DNA of 64,000 nucleotides. It comes from Blastococcus sp. TBT05-19. GTDB lineage: Bacteria; Actinomycetota; Actinomycetes; Mycobacteriales; Geodermatophilaceae. Within the stretch, counting starts at the first letter, position 1. Each line of letters opens with the position of its first letter. A model generated the notes under the pieces. It did not search any database and was not told where the DNA came from. It saw only the letters and a list, made by a program, of their open reading frames with translations. Shown one piece after another: positions 30,625-39,714 of the stretch. The stretch covers positions 62,001-126,000 of the forward strand of contig NZ_QOHI01000002.1 in NCBI RefSeq assembly GCF_003319095.1, read 5' to 3'. The translations under genes were made by a program, and so were the position numbers.

Positions 30625-30654
30625 TTGCCCTTGGCTACCGATGGGTAATAACGT
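30625..30654 (+). promoter_or_regulatory. Candidate promoter of acyl-CoA dehydrogenase gene
   Basis: TTGCCC (30625-30630), 18 bp, TAACGT (30649-30654). The spacer contains operator A and operator B lies at the expected start of transcription, fitting repression. Confidence 0.5.
30635..30648. promoter_or_regulatory. Operator A, CTACCGATGGGTAA, acyl-CoA dehydrogenase
   Basis: Core TACC-N4-GGTA, the same layout as the etfD palindrome at 11483-11500. Confidence 0.6.
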
Positions 30655-30657
30655 TTG

Positions 30658-30671
30658 TTACCGGCGAGTAG
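30658..30671. promoter_or_regulatory. Operator B, TTACCGGCGAGTAG, acyl-CoA dehydrogenase
   Basis: Differs from the etfD site TTACCCGCGAGTAG at one of 14 bases. Its centre is 23 bp from that of operator A, about two helical turns. Confidence 0.65.
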
Positions 30672-30712
30672 GTATCGCCGCCCATCGGCATGGAGCACGG
30701 GAGCCCAGCGCA

Positions 30713-32551
30713 ATGACGCACTACACCGCCAACCTGCGGGACCTCGAGTTCAACCTCTTCGAGTTCCTCGACACGAAGGACAAGTTCGGCACCGGTCCGT
30801 TCGAGCAGATGGACGCCGACACCGCGCGCGGGATCCTGGCCGAGATCCGCAAGCTCGCCGAGGGCCCGGTCGCGGCCTCCTTCGTCGACGCCGACCGCAA
30901 CCCGCCGGTCTTCGACCCGGCCACGAACTCCGTGACCATCCCGGAGTCGTTCAAGAAGTCGTACAAGGCCGTCGAGGACGGCGAGTGGGCCCGCCTCGAC
31001 CTGCCCGAGCACCTCGGTGGCTTCGGCGCACCGCACGCCCTGACCTGGGGCGCCTTCGAGATGATCCTCGGCGCCAACCCGGCCGTGTTCATGTACGGCT
31101 CGGGCGCGGCCTTCGCCGCGATCCTGGACGAGCTGGGCACCCCGGACCAGAAGCGCCTGGCCGAGCTCATGCTCGAGCGCAAGTGGGGCGCCACGATGGT
31201 GCTCACCGAGCCCGACGCGGGCTCCGACGTCGGCGCGGGCACCACCAAGGCCGTGCAGCAGGCCGACGGCACGTGGCACATCACCGGCGTGAAGCGGTTC
31301 ATCACCTCCGCCGAGCACGACATGTCCGAGAACATCATCCACCTGGTCCTGGCCCGCCCCGAGGGCGCGAAGGCCGGCACCAAGGGGCTGTCGCTCTTCG
31401 TCGTCCCCAAGTTCCACTACGACGCGCAGACCGGTGAGCTCGGTGAGCGCAACGGCGCCTACGTCACCAACGTCGAGAAGAAGATGGGCCTGAAGGTCTC
31501 CACGACCTGCGAGGTCACCTTCGGCGACGGCGCGGTGCCGGCGCAGGGCTGGCTGGTCGGCGAGGTGCACGACGGCATCGCGCAGATGTTCAAGGTCATC
31601 GAGCACGCCCGCATGTTCGTGGGCGCCAAGGCCATCGCCACCCTCTCGGCCGGCTACCAGGTCGCGCTGGACTACGCGAAGACCCGCGTGCAGGGCGCCG
31701 ACCTGACCGCGACGTCGAAGGACGCCCCGCGGGTCACCATCACCCACCACCCCGACGTCCGCCGGTCGCTCATGCGGCAGAAGGCGTACGCCGAGGGCAT
31801 GCGCGCGCTGTACCTCTACACCGCGGGCTTCCGGGACCGGGTCGTCGAGGCCGAGGCCACCGGCGACGCCGAGGCGGCGAAGCTCGCGGAGCGGATCAAC
31901 GACCTGCTGCTGCCGATCGTGAAGGGCTTCGGCTCCGAGCGGGCCACCGAGCTGCTCACGGCGGAGTCGCTGCAGACCCTGGGCGGCTCGGGCTTCCTGC
32001 AGGACTACCCGATCGAGCAGTACATCCGGGACTCGAAGATCGACACCCTCTACGAGGGCACCACGGCCATCCAGGGCCAGGACTTCTTCTTCCGGAAGAT
32101 CGTCAAGGACGGCGGCGTCGCGCTGACCTGGCTGGCCGAGCAGATCCAGGCCACGGTCGACGGCGAGGCCGGCAACGGCCGGCTCAAGGAGGAGCGCGTG
32201 CTCCTCGGCGCCGCCCTGCAGGACGTCCAGGGCATGCTCGCCGCGATGTTCACCCACCTGACCGCCGCGCAGGAGGACATGTCCTCGCTGTACAAGGTCG
32301 CGCAGAACACCAGCCGCCTGCTGCTGTCCACCGGCGACCTGATCACCGCGTGGCTGCTGATCCGCCAGTCCGAGGTGGCCCTCGCCGCCCTCGCCGGCGA
32401 GGTCAGCGAGAAGGACCGCCACTTCTACGAGGGCAAGCTGGCCGCCACCCGGTTCTTCGCGACGCAGGTGCTGCCGCGGCTCACCTCGGAGCGGCTGATC
32501 GTCGAGAACACCGACAACGCCCTCATGGAGGTCGACGAGGCCGCGTTCTAG
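30713..32551 (+). CDS. FadE5-like acyl-CoA dehydrogenase
   Basis: A 612-residue flavoenzyme that introduces the trans-2 double bond into acyl-CoA. An extra N-terminal domain ([20 protein letters not shown]), the FAD/substrate region ([22 protein letters not shown]), and the C-terminal part with [19 protein letters not shown] (catalytic Glu in YEGTT) give the long FadE5 (Rv0244c) layout, about 200 residues more than short-chain enzymes. Electrons pass to ETF, then to EtfD (11.7 kb). The promoter carries two copies of the etfD palindrome. No strong ribosome site is evident before the ATG. Confidence 0.94.
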   Translation: MTHYTANLRDLEFNLFEFLDTKDKFGTGPFEQMDADTARGILAEIRKLAEGPVAASFVDADRNPPVFDPATNSVTIPESFKKSYKAVEDGEWARLDLPEHLGGFGAPHALTWGAFEMILGANPAVFMYGSGAAFAAILDELGTPDQKRLAELMLERKWGATMVLTEPDAGSDVGAGTTKAVQQADGTWHITGVKRFITSAEHDMSENIIHLVLARPEGAKAGTKGLSLFVVPKFHYDAQTGELGERNGAYVTNVEKKMGLKVSTTCEVTFGDGAVPAQGWLVGEVHDGIAQMFKVIEHARMFVGAKAIATLSAGYQVALDYAKTRVQGADLTATSKDAPRVTITHHPDVRRSLMRQKAYAEGMRALYLYTAGFRDRVVEAEATGDAEAAKLAERINDLLLPIVKGFGSERATELLTAESLQTLGGSGFLQDYPIEQYIRDSKIDTLYEGTTAIQGQDFFFRKIVKDGGVALTWLAEQIQATVDGEAGNGRLKEERVLLGAALQDVQGMLAAMFTHLTAAQEDMSSLYKVAQNTSRLLLSTGDLITAWLLIRQSEVALAALAGEVSEKDRHFYEGKLAATRFFATQVLPRLTSERLIVENTDNALMEVDEAAF

Positions 32552-32554
32552 AAG

Positions 32555-32609
32555 GACCGCCCTCCTCCCCACGCCTCGCACGCTCGGCGCGGGCCCCTGG
32601 AGGGCGGCC
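32555..32609 (+). terminator. Possible terminator after acyl-CoA dehydrogenase
   Basis: CCGCCCTCC (32557-32565) pairs with GGAGGGCGG (32599-32607) over a long 33-base loop; begins 5 bases after the stop. Confidence 0.4.
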
Positions 32610-32698
32610 GTTCCAGCACGTCACCTCGGTGGCCGTCTCCCCCCGGGGAGGCGGCCGTCGGCCGTTTCCGGCGCCGGGCGGCGGGCACACCGTTGCCC

Positions 32699-32914
32699 AT
32701 GACCGACCCGCAGGGCAGCGACCGCATCCAGCAGGACATCCCGACCGCGTCGGGCACCGGTGACAACAGCGACTCCGCGTCGTCCTTCGACGACGTGCCC
32801 CTCACCGCCGACGAGGCGCTCGAGCGCGACGCCACCCAGGGCGACGACCTCCCGGCCCGCGCCGAGGGTGACATCGCTCGCGCCAGGCGTGCGGGGGCGT
32901 CCGGGGAGGTATGA
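32699..32914 (+). CDS. Small acidic hydrophilic protein (71 aa)
   Basis: A 71-residue protein of Asp, Ser, Ala, Gln and Gly with a short conserved-looking motif (DDVPLTADEALERDATQGDD) and a basic end. No hydrophobic core, so probably disordered when alone. It is followed after 37 bases by another protein of the same kind. No family recognised. Confidence 0.65.
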   Translation: MTDPQGSDRIQQDIPTASGTGDNSDSASSFDDVPLTADEALERDATQGDDLPARAEGDIARARRAGASGEV

Positions 32915-32951
32915 GCCTGCTGACCGCGCACCCCGCACCTCGAGGAGAACG

Positions 32952-33113
32952 ATGAGCGACCCCACCGGCTACGGCGAGTCCCCCGACACCGAGGACGGCC
33001 CGGTCGCCGAGGACCAGAACTCCGACGGGCCCGAGGGCAGCGCCACGCTCACGACCGACGAGGACGCGCAGGCCGACGACGGCGTCGTCCGCCCCGGCAA
33101 CGCCCCCGACTGA
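32952..33113 (+). CDS. Small acidic hydrophilic protein (53 aa)
   Basis: A 53-residue, strongly acidic protein (many Asp, Glu, Gly; YGESPDTEDGPVAEDQNSD) ending VVRPGNAPD. GAGGAGAACG is a good ribosome site just before the ATG. Same character as the 71-residue gene before it; the pair probably forms a small operon ended by the terminator at 33121. Confidence 0.7.
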   Translation: MSDPTGYGESPDTEDGPVAEDQNSDGPEGSATLTTDEDAQADDGVVRPGNAPD

Positions 33114-33120
33114 ACGCGCG

Positions 33121-33155
33121 ACGGGCTCCCCACGACGGTGTCGTGGGGAGCCCGT
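33121..33155. terminator. Bidirectional terminator
   Basis: A perfect 15-bp stem (33121-33135 with 33141-33155) and 5-base loop between the convergent small-protein gene and MHS transporter gene. Confidence 0.9.
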
Positions 33156-33171
33156 GCACGTCGTCGGCCTG

Positions 33172-34536
33172 CTACACCCGCTCGACCGGGCGCCCGTCCT
33201 TGGGGACGACGGCGTGGTCGGCAGCCAGGTCGCGCTTGCTCGTCTCGCCGTAGGCGAAGACCGCGACGATCGTGATCAGCGAGCAGACGGCGAGGTAGAT
33301 CGCCACCCGTCCCGGGTTGGGGTCGGTGAAGCTGCCCAGCAGCGCGAGCGCGATCAGCGGCGCGGGAGCGCCCGCCACCAGGGACGCCAGCTGCGAGCCC
33401 ATGCCGACACCGGTGTAGCGGGACTTCGTGCCGAACAGCTCGGTGAAGAACGCCGCCTGCGGCCCGTACATGGCGCCGTGGAAGAGCAGCCCGACGGTGA
33501 TGGCGAAGACGCTGAGCCAGAAGTTGCCGGCGTCGAGCAGACCGAACAGGACGAAGGCCCAGACGCCGATGCCGACGGCACCGAAGAGGTAGACGGGCCG
33601 GCGACCCAGGCGGTCCGACAGCGCACCCCAGAGCGGGATGGTCACCAGGTGCACGGCCGAGGCGATCACCAGCGCGTTCAGGGTGAAGGAGCGGTCCGCC
33701 CCCTCGGCGTTGATCAGGTAGGAGAGGCTGAACGCCGTGAGCAGGTAGAACGAGACGTTCTCCGCGATCCGGGCACCCATGGCGACGAGGACCTCGCGCT
33801 TGTAGTGCGCCAGGATGGTCGTGATCGGGGCCTTCTCCGCGACACCGGTCTCCGCCGCCTTCTGCGCGGCCAGCCGCTGCGCCTCGAGGAAGACCGGGGA
33901 CTCGTCCACCGCGAGCCGGATGAACAGACCGACGACGATCAGCACGGCGGACAGCAGGAACGGGATGCGCCAGCCCCAGTCCTGGAACGCCTCGTCGGAC
34001 TGGAAGACGGCCAGCAGGGCCAGGACACCGGTGGCCAGCAGGTTGCCCGCGGGGGCGCCGGCCTGCGGCAGCGACGTCCAGAAGCCCCGGGTCCCGGGCC
34101 GGCCGTGCTCGGAGACCAGCAGGACGGCGCCGCCCCACTCACCGCCGAGGGCGAAGCCCTGGATGAGGCGCAGCACGATCAGCAGGATGGGCGCGAGGAG
34201 GCCGATGGTGGCGTAGGTCGGCAGCAGGCCGATGGCGAAGGTGGCCCCGCCCATCATCAGCAGCGAGATGACCAGCAGCTTCTTGCGGCCGATGCGGTCG
34301 CCGAAGTGGCCGAAGACCAGCGCGCCGATCGGGCGCGCGGCGAAGCCCACGGCGTAGGTGGCGAAGGACGCCAGCGTGCCGGTGAAGGCGTCCTGCTGGG
34401 GGAAGAAGAGCGCGGGGAACACCAGCGCGGCGGCCGAGCCGTAGAGGAAGAAGTCGTACCACTCGACCGTGGTGCCGATGACGCTCCCTCCGACGACCTT
34501 GCCGAAGCCGGCCCTGGGTTGAGCGGGTGCGGACAT
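33172..34536 (-). CDS. MHS-family (MFS) metabolite:proton symporter
   Basis: A 454-residue, 12-helix transporter. VVGGSVIGTTVEWYDFFLYG opens it, followed by GHFGDRIGRKKLL between helices 2 and 3 and LRLIQGFALGGEWGGAVLL, all signatures of the metabolite:H+ symporter family (ShiA, KgtP, ProP relatives) that imports organic acids or osmolytes. GAGGAGGG precedes the ATG. Divergent, about 250 bases away, is 3-hydroxybutyrate dehydrogenase, so 3-hydroxybutyrate or a related carboxylate is a reasonable but unproven substrate. Confidence 0.9.
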   Translation of the reverse strand: MSAPAQPRAGFGKVVGGSVIGTTVEWYDFFLYGSAAALVFPALFFPQQDAFTGTLASFATYAVGFAARPIGALVFGHFGDRIGRKKLLVISLLMMGGATFAIGLLPTYATIGLLAPILLIVLRLIQGFALGGEWGGAVLLVSEHGRPGTRGFWTSLPQAGAPAGNLLATGVLALLAVFQSDEAFQDWGWRIPFLLSAVLIVVGLFIRLAVDESPVFLEAQRLAAQKAAETGVAEKAPITTILAHYKREVLVAMGARIAENVSFYLLTAFSLSYLINAEGADRSFTLNALVIASAVHLVTIPLWGALSDRLGRRPVYLFGAVGIGVWAFVLFGLLDAGNFWLSVFAITVGLLFHGAMYGPQAAFFTELFGTKSRYTGVGMGSQLASLVAGAPAPLIALALLGSFTDPNPGRVAIYLAVCSLITIVAVFAYGETSKRDLAADHAVVPKDGRPVERV

Positions 34537-34784
34537 GGGTCCCTCCTCGTGGATGTGATGGCGGTCACCGACGCTAGGCCGGGCGGATCGCCCGGTCCAT
34601 GTGCCGTGGCGCCTCGATCCCGGACGACAAGATGTGGCCGCCACCCATGACCGAACGTGACGACGCCGCGCGGACGACCTCCTGCGGGGCCGGTCGGGAG
34701 ATGTGGTGCGCCGCCATCCGATCGCCGTCGGTTGTGTGGCGGCCGACCGTGGGGGGCCCCGCGGACGCGGCCTAGCGTCGCGGC

Positions 34785-35540
34785 ATGGCGGTCAACGGTT
34801 CTCTGGTCGGACGGCGCGCTCTCATCACCGGCGGGGCCTCGGGCATCGGCCGGGCCTGCGCGGTCCGGCTGGCCGCCGAGGGAGCGCACGTCGTGGTGGT
34901 GGACCGCGACGCCGCGGCGGCGGGAGCGGTGGCGGCCGAGATCGGCGGCACGGCGCTCGCCGTCGACCTGACCGACCTCGACGCGATCGACGCCCTCGAC
35001 CTCGCCGCCGACATCCTGGTGAACAACGCCGGGCTGCAGCACGTGGCCCCGCTGCACGAGTTCCCCGTCGACCGCTTCTCCTACATCCTCCGGCTGATGC
35101 TCGAGGCGCCGTTCCGGCTGGTGCGGGGCGCGCTGCCGCACATGTACGAGCAGGGGTGGGGCCGGGTGGTGAACATCAGCTCCATCCACGGCCTGCGGGC
35201 CTCGGCCTACAAGTCGGCCTACGTGACGGCCAAGCACGGGCTCGAAGGGCTCTCCAAGGTCATCGCCCTCGAAGGGGCCGAGCACGGGGTCACCTCCAAC
35301 TGCGTGAACCCGGCCTACGTCCGCACCCCGCTGGTGGAGGGCCAGATCGCCGACCAGGCCAAGGCGCACGGCCTGTCCGAGGACCAGGTCGTCGAGCAGG
35401 TCATGCTCGCGCCGGCGGCGATCAAGCGGCTCATCGCCCCGGCCGAGGTCGCCGACGCGGTGGTGTGGTTGTGCTCGCCATCGGCGGCGTCGGTCACCGG
35501 CACCTCGCTGGTGATGGACGGCGGGTGGAGCGCGCACTGA
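34785..35540 (+). CDS. bdhA: 3-hydroxybutyrate dehydrogenase (SDR)
   Basis: A 251-residue short-chain dehydrogenase: NAD site GGASGIGRA, NNAG at the expected place, catalytic Ser in NISSIHG and Tyr-x3-Lys in SAYVTAK. The substrate-side residues (IHGLRASAYKSAYVTAKHG, CVNPAYVRTPLVE) match D-3-hydroxybutyrate dehydrogenase, which oxidises 3-hydroxybutyrate to acetoacetate. TAGCGT lies 6 bases before the ATG, leaderless type. Its stop overlaps a possible ATG of the following regulator. Confidence in the exact substrate is moderate. Confidence 0.88.
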   Translation: MAVNGSLVGRRALITGGASGIGRACAVRLAAEGAHVVVVDRDAAAAGAVAAEIGGTALAVDLTDLDAIDALDLAADILVNNAGLQHVAPLHEFPVDRFSYILRLMLEAPFRLVRGALPHMYEQGWGRVVNISSIHGLRASAYKSAYVTAKHGLEGLSKVIALEGAEHGVTSNCVNPAYVRTPLVEGQIADQAKAHGLSEDQVVEQVMLAPAAIKRLIAPAEVADAVVWLCSPSAASVTGTSLVMDGGWSAH

Positions 35541-35587
35541 TGGACCGCACCGCGCACGCGCCCGCCCCCCGGAGGGAGCCGGGGACA

Positions 35588-37477
35588 ATGCACGGCGTGT
35601 CGGCCGCCGAGTTCTTCGAACTGCTGCTGGAGGACGCCGCGGCGATCGAGTACGAGCGCCCTCTCGTCCGCGCCCGCGCCGCGGGGGCCGAGGGCGGCGA
35701 GCTGGCCGAGCTGGAGCGGGTCAAGCTGCTGGCGCTGCAGGTCCGGGAGGCGTTCGCGGCGCGACGGCGGCGCGAGTCGGAGCTCTCCGCGCTCTTCGAC
35801 ACCGCCAACGACCTCGCCGCCCTGCGTGGCGTGGACTCGGTGCTCACCGCGATCGTCCGGCGGGCCCGCCAGCTGCTGGGCACCGACGTCTCCTACCTGA
35901 CCCTGCACGACGCCGCCGCGGGCGACACCTACATGCGCGTGACCGACGGATCGGTCTCCGCGCGCTTCCAGTCGCTCCGCCTGCAGATGGGGGCGGGCCT
36001 GGGCGGGCTGGTGGCCCAGACGGCGGCGCCCTACGCCACGGCCAGCTACTTCACCGACGCCCGCTTCCGGCACACCGACGAGATCAACGACGGCGTCCAC
36101 GACGAGGGCCTGGTCGCGATCCTCGGCGTCCCCCTCATCCGTGGGTCGCAGGTGATCGGCGTGCTGTTCGCCGCCGACCGGACCGAGCGGACCTTCGACC
36201 GCTCCGAGGTCTCGCTGCTGGGCTCGCTGGCGGCGCACGCCGCCATCGCGCTGGACAACGCCCGCCTGCTCGAGGAGACCCGGGCCGCGCTCGACGAGCT
36301 CTCGACGGCCAGCCGGGAGCTGCGCGCGCACTCCGCCTCCGTGGAGCGGGCAGCCGGAGCGCACGACCGGTTCATCGACGTCGTCCTGCGCGGGGGCGGC
36401 GTCGAGGACGTCGCCGCCGCGGTCACCGAGGCGCTGGGCGGGTGCATCACCGTCGTCGACGAGGGCGGACGGGTGACGCCCACCGACACGGGGGCGGTGG
36501 CGGAGCTCCCGCCCGACCCGGCGGCGGCGCTCACCCGGGCGCGCTCGACCGGTCGTACCGTGCGCGACGGCAGCTGGTGGACCGCCGCGGTGACGGTGGA
36601 CAGCGAGCTGCTGGGAGGGCTGGTGCTGCACCGCGACGACGAGCTCTCCGACTCCGAGCAGCGCATCCTCGAGCGCGCCGCCCTGGTCACCGCCCTGCTG
36701 CTGCTGATCCGCCGGACGGCCGGCGAGGCGGAGAACCGGGTGCGCGGCGAGCTGCTCGAGGAGCTGCTCAGCGGGAGCACGCGCGACCCCGACGGCCTCC
36801 GGGAGCGGGCTCGCCGGCTGGGCGCGGACCTCGACCGCCCGCACGCGGTCGTCGTCGTCCGGGTGGAGCCCCGCTGCCGGCCGCGGGCCCTCGCGGCCGC
36901 GACGCACCTGGCCGCGACCCGCGGCGGGCTCGCCGGCACCCACGAGGGCAGCGTCGTCGTCTGCCTGCCCGACCTGACGCCGGATGCCGCGGCCGCCACC
37001 GTGCGCCGGGACCTGTCGAACGCAGGCGCCGGCGCGGTCACCGCGGGGGGCGCAGGACCCGCGCGGGGCCCGGGCGCCGTGGCGGCGGCCCACGCGGAGG
37101 CGGCCAGGTGCGCGGCCACGCTCGTCGCGCTCGGCCGGGCCGGCACGTCGGGCAGCGCCGAGGAGCTCGGGTTCTTCGGCCTGCTGCTCGGCGAGGGCCG
37201 GAACGTGCGCGGCTTCGTCGAGGCCACCCTCGCGCCGGTGCTGGAGTACGACGCGCGGCGCGGCACCGACCTGCAGGCCACGCTGCAGGCCTTCTTCGAC
37301 GCCGGCAACTCCCCCGCCCGTGCGGCCGAGGTGCTCCGGGTGCACGTCAACACCGTGACCCAGCGGCTGGACCGGGTGGCCCGGTTGCTCGGCAGGGACT
37401 GGTCCTCGCCCGCGCGGGCCCTGGAGGTCCAGCTGGCGCTCCGGCTGCACCGGCTCACCGACGAGGTCCCCGGGTAG
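35588..37477 (+). CDS. GAF-domain PucR/CdaR-type transcription regulator
   Basis: A 629-residue regulator. A helical N-terminus with a coiled coil leads to a GAF domain (about 70-235), a second sensor-like region, a GGDEF-derived segment of the CdaR type and a C-terminal PucR HTH (FFDAGNSPARAAEVLRVHVNTVTQRLDRVARLLG). ATG 35588 has GGAGGGAG 11 bases upstream; the in-frame ATG at 35540, overlapping the bdhA stop, would add 16 residues. The genetic position after bdhA and opposite the MHS transporter suggests control of this 3-hydroxybutyrate module. Ligand unknown. Confidence 0.88.
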   Translation: MHGVSAAEFFELLLEDAAAIEYERPLVRARAAGAEGGELAELERVKLLALQVREAFAARRRRESELSALFDTANDLAALRGVDSVLTAIVRRARQLLGTDVSYLTLHDAAAGDTYMRVTDGSVSARFQSLRLQMGAGLGGLVAQTAAPYATASYFTDARFRHTDEINDGVHDEGLVAILGVPLIRGSQVIGVLFAADRTERTFDRSEVSLLGSLAAHAAIALDNARLLEETRAALDELSTASRELRAHSASVERAAGAHDRFIDVVLRGGGVEDVAAAVTEALGGCITVVDEGGRVTPTDTGAVAELPPDPAAALTRARSTGRTVRDGSWWTAAVTVDSELLGGLVLHRDDELSDSEQRILERAALVTALLLLIRRTAGEAENRVRGELLEELLSGSTRDPDGLRERARRLGADLDRPHAVVVVRVEPRCRPRALAAATHLAATRGGLAGTHEGSVVVCLPDLTPDAAAATVRRDLSNAGAGAVTAGGAGPARGPGAVAAAHAEAARCAATLVALGRAGTSGSAEELGFFGLLLGEGRNVRGFVEATLAPVLEYDARRGTDLQATLQAFFDAGNSPARAAEVLRVHVNTVTQRLDRVARLLGRDWSSPARALEVQLALRLHRLTDEVPG

Positions 37478-37496
37478 GGCCTTCTACGCTGGCCGG

Positions 37497-38363
37497 GTGC
37501 CGTCGCTGCTGACCCCGACCGTGCTCGCGCGGGAGGAGTGGACCGCCCGGGCGGCCGCGCACGAGGAGCGGGTCGACCGGTGGACCGTGCCGCACCGGGA
37601 GCGCCGGCGCCGCGGGGAGGCGCACCCGGTGCTGGACTTCCTCTTCAGCTACTACTCGGAAACGCCCGGCCGGCTGCGCCGCTGGCACCCGGGCGCGGGG
37701 GTCGGGCTGGCCGGGCCGGCCCCGCACGCGGAGTGGCGCTGGTACACGGCCGACGGGGACACCGTGCGCCTCGACGTCGACGCCTTCACGGCCGACCGCG
37801 GGGACACCGTCCGGTTCGTCCGCCGGCTGCTGGCCGCCACCGCGTCACGCCCGGCGTTCAGCGGCTGCTTCGGGCTGCACGAGTGGGCGATGGTCTACCG
37901 CGACACGGAGACCCGGCACGCGATCCCGCTCCGGCTGGGCCGCGAGGGCACCGACGCGGTCGTCGAGGCGCACCCGATCCGGTGCAGCCACTTCGACGCC
38001 TTCCGGTTCTTCACCCCCGAGGCCGTGGACCGCAACCGCCTGCAGCCCACCCGCGAGAGCCAGCCCGAGCTCGAGCAGCCGGGCTGCCTGCACGCCGGCA
38101 TGGACCTCTACAAGTGGGCCTACAAGCTCAGCCCGGCCACGCCGGGCGAGCTGGTCGCCGACTGCTTCGAGCTGGCGGTCGAGATCCGCGAGCTGGACAT
38201 GCGCGCCTCGCCCTACGACCTGAGCGCGCACGGGTACGAGCCGGTCGCCATCGAGACCGCCGACGGCAAGGCCGCCTACGTGACCGCCCAGCGCGGGTTC
38301 GCCGAGCGCGGCGCCGTCCTCCGCCAGCGCCTCATCGACGTCTGCGACGCGCTCCTCGGCTGA
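37497..38363 (+). CDS. Conserved actinobacterial protein, sometimes annotated 3-methyladenine glycosylase
   Basis: A 288-residue protein starting at a leaderless-type GTG (TACGCT 6 bases upstream). Typical features are WTVPHRERRRRGEAHPVLDFLF near the start, RFVRRLLAAT, HEWAMVYRD, HPIRCSHFDAFRFFTPEA, QPGCLHAGMDLYKWAYKL. I recognise the family; databases often label it 3-methyladenine DNA glycosylase, but I see no HhH-GPD or AAG-type motif supporting that activity. Treat the function as unknown. Confidence 0.7.
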   Translation: MPSLLTPTVLAREEWTARAAAHEERVDRWTVPHRERRRRGEAHPVLDFLFSYYSETPGRLRRWHPGAGVGLAGPAPHAEWRWYTADGDTVRLDVDAFTADRGDTVRFVRRLLAATASRPAFSGCFGLHEWAMVYRDTETRHAIPLRLGREGTDAVVEAHPIRCSHFDAFRFFTPEAVDRNRLQPTRESQPELEQPGCLHAGMDLYKWAYKLSPATPGELVADCFELAVEIRELDMRASPYDLSAHGYEPVAIETADGKAAYVTAQRGFAERGAVLRQRLIDVCDALLG

Positions 38364-38370
38364 CGCGCGG

Positions 38371-38787
38371 TCAGGCGCAGACCGGCTCGGGTGGAGCTCC
38401 CTCGGGGACCGGGCGGAAGTCGTAGGTCTGCCCGTCCGCGGCCGACAGCGGATCGCGCACGGTGAAGCGCAGCTCGTCGTCGTCGAGCAGCACGAGCTCG
38501 CCGGCGGTGGTCCCGTCGTAGGTCACCACCCCGGCGGCGTCGGGCAGCCGGGCCGGCTCGGGAGCGGGCTGCACCGCCTCCCACCTCCGCCCGTCCAGGA
38601 GCACGGTGCGGATGCCGCAGTGGGTGACGAGGTCGACCGGGACGGCGACCGCGGAGGGATCCGCCACGACGGAGGACGACGCCGCGACCGGCGTCGGCTG
38701 CTGCGGCCGGTCGGCAGCGCACCCGGTCGTGACGGCGGCCGCGGCGAGCAGCAGAGCCCGCGCCGAACGCCCGGCTGCCTGCCCCAT
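38371..38787 (-). CDS. Small secreted lipoprotein
   Basis: A 138-residue protein with a signal peptide and lipobox (LLLAAAAVTTGCAAD), so the mature protein is attached to the outer face of the membrane. The remainder is beta-rich, without a recognised domain (HCGIRTVLLDGRRWEAVQP). GGGAGGCGG precedes the ATG. It converges on the 37497 gene and is divergent from the phosphatase. Confidence 0.8.
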   Translation of the reverse strand: MGQAAGRSARALLLAAAAVTTGCAADRPQQPTPVAASSSVVADPSAVAVPVDLVTHCGIRTVLLDGRRWEAVQPAPEPARLPDAAGVVTYDGTTAGELVLLDDDELRFTVRDPLSAADGQTYDFRPVPEGAPPEPVCA

Positions 38788-38877
38788 GCCGCCTCCCTCG
38801 GGGAACCGGTCGCCGAGGATCCTCCGGCCCGCCGCCCGGGGGAAGGTCCCGCCGCGCGCCCCCCGTAGGGTGCCGAC

Positions 38878-39711
38878 GTGAGCTCCCCGGGCGACGACCG
38901 CTGGATCCGGCTCGACGGCACGGCCAACACCCGCGACCTCGGCGGCCTGCCGACCGCGGACGGCGGACGGACGGTTCCCGGCCGGGTCCTGCGCAGCGAC
39001 AACCTGCAGACGCTCAGCCCCGGCGACGTGCGGCGGCTGGTCGGCGACCTCGGCCTGCGGCAGGTGGTCGACCTGCGGACGACGGCGGAGATCCTGCTCG
39101 AGGGTCGCGGGCCGCTGCGCCACGTGCCCGAGGTCGCGCACCGGCACTTCACCCTGCTGCCCGAGCGCGGCCACCACACCGACGTCTTCGCGGTGGAGGA
39201 GGACGACGCGGCGCTCGAGGTGCCGGCCGGCTGGCTGGACTCGCTCCTCCCCCGGCAGGTCGCCGCCCACGACGAGGGCGAACCGCCGGCGGTGCGCTCG
39301 TACCTGGGGTACCTGGGCCAGCGGGGCGACAACGTCGTCGCCGCGTTGCGCGCCCTCGCGGACGCGGGTCCCGGCGCCTCGGTCGTGCACTGCGCCGCGG
39401 GCAAGGACCGCACCGGTGTGGTCTGCGCCCTCTCCCTCGCCGTCGCGGGCGTGCCGCACGAGGAGATCGTGGCCGACTACGCCATGACCGCGCAGGTGAT
39501 CGACGGCGTCGTCGCACGGCTCGCGGCGTCCCCCACCTACGCCGACGACATGGTCAGCCGCGACGTCGCCAGCCACACCCCGCGGGCGGAGACGATGGAC
39601 CGGGTCCTCACCCTGCTCGACGAGCGGTTCGACGGTCCGCTCGGCTGGCTGACCGCGCACGGGTTCGGCCCCGCGGAGCAGGCCGCGCTGCGCGCCCGGC
39701 TGCGCGACTGA
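38878..39711 (+). CDS. Tyrosine-protein phosphatase (PtpB/Y_phosphatase3 type)
   Basis: A 277-residue dual-specificity-like phosphatase. The signature P-loop is VVHCAAGKDRTG (catalytic Cys, Arg) with the general acid region upstream; N-terminal LDGTANTRDLGGLPTADG is the PtpB/Siw14-like start. Mycobacterial PtpB of this family removes phosphate from Tyr and phosphoinositides; the target here is unknown. TAGGGT 6 bases before the GTG indicates a leaderless start. Confidence 0.92.
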   Translation: MSSPGDDRWIRLDGTANTRDLGGLPTADGGRTVPGRVLRSDNLQTLSPGDVRRLVGDLGLRQVVDLRTTAEILLEGRGPLRHVPEVAHRHFTLLPERGHHTDVFAVEEDDAALEVPAGWLDSLLPRQVAAHDEGEPPAVRSYLGYLGQRGDNVVAALRALADAGPGASVVHCAAGKDRTGVVCALSLAVAGVPHEEIVADYAMTAQVIDGVVARLAASPTYADDMVSRDVASHTPRAETMDRVLTLLDERFDGPLGWLTAHGFGPAEQAALRARLRD

Positions 39712-39714
39712 GAC

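Noticed and set aside
37497..38363. A functional 3-methyladenine DNA glycosylase
   Set aside because: The label is common for this family, but no HhH-GPD or alkyladenine glycosylase motif is visible.
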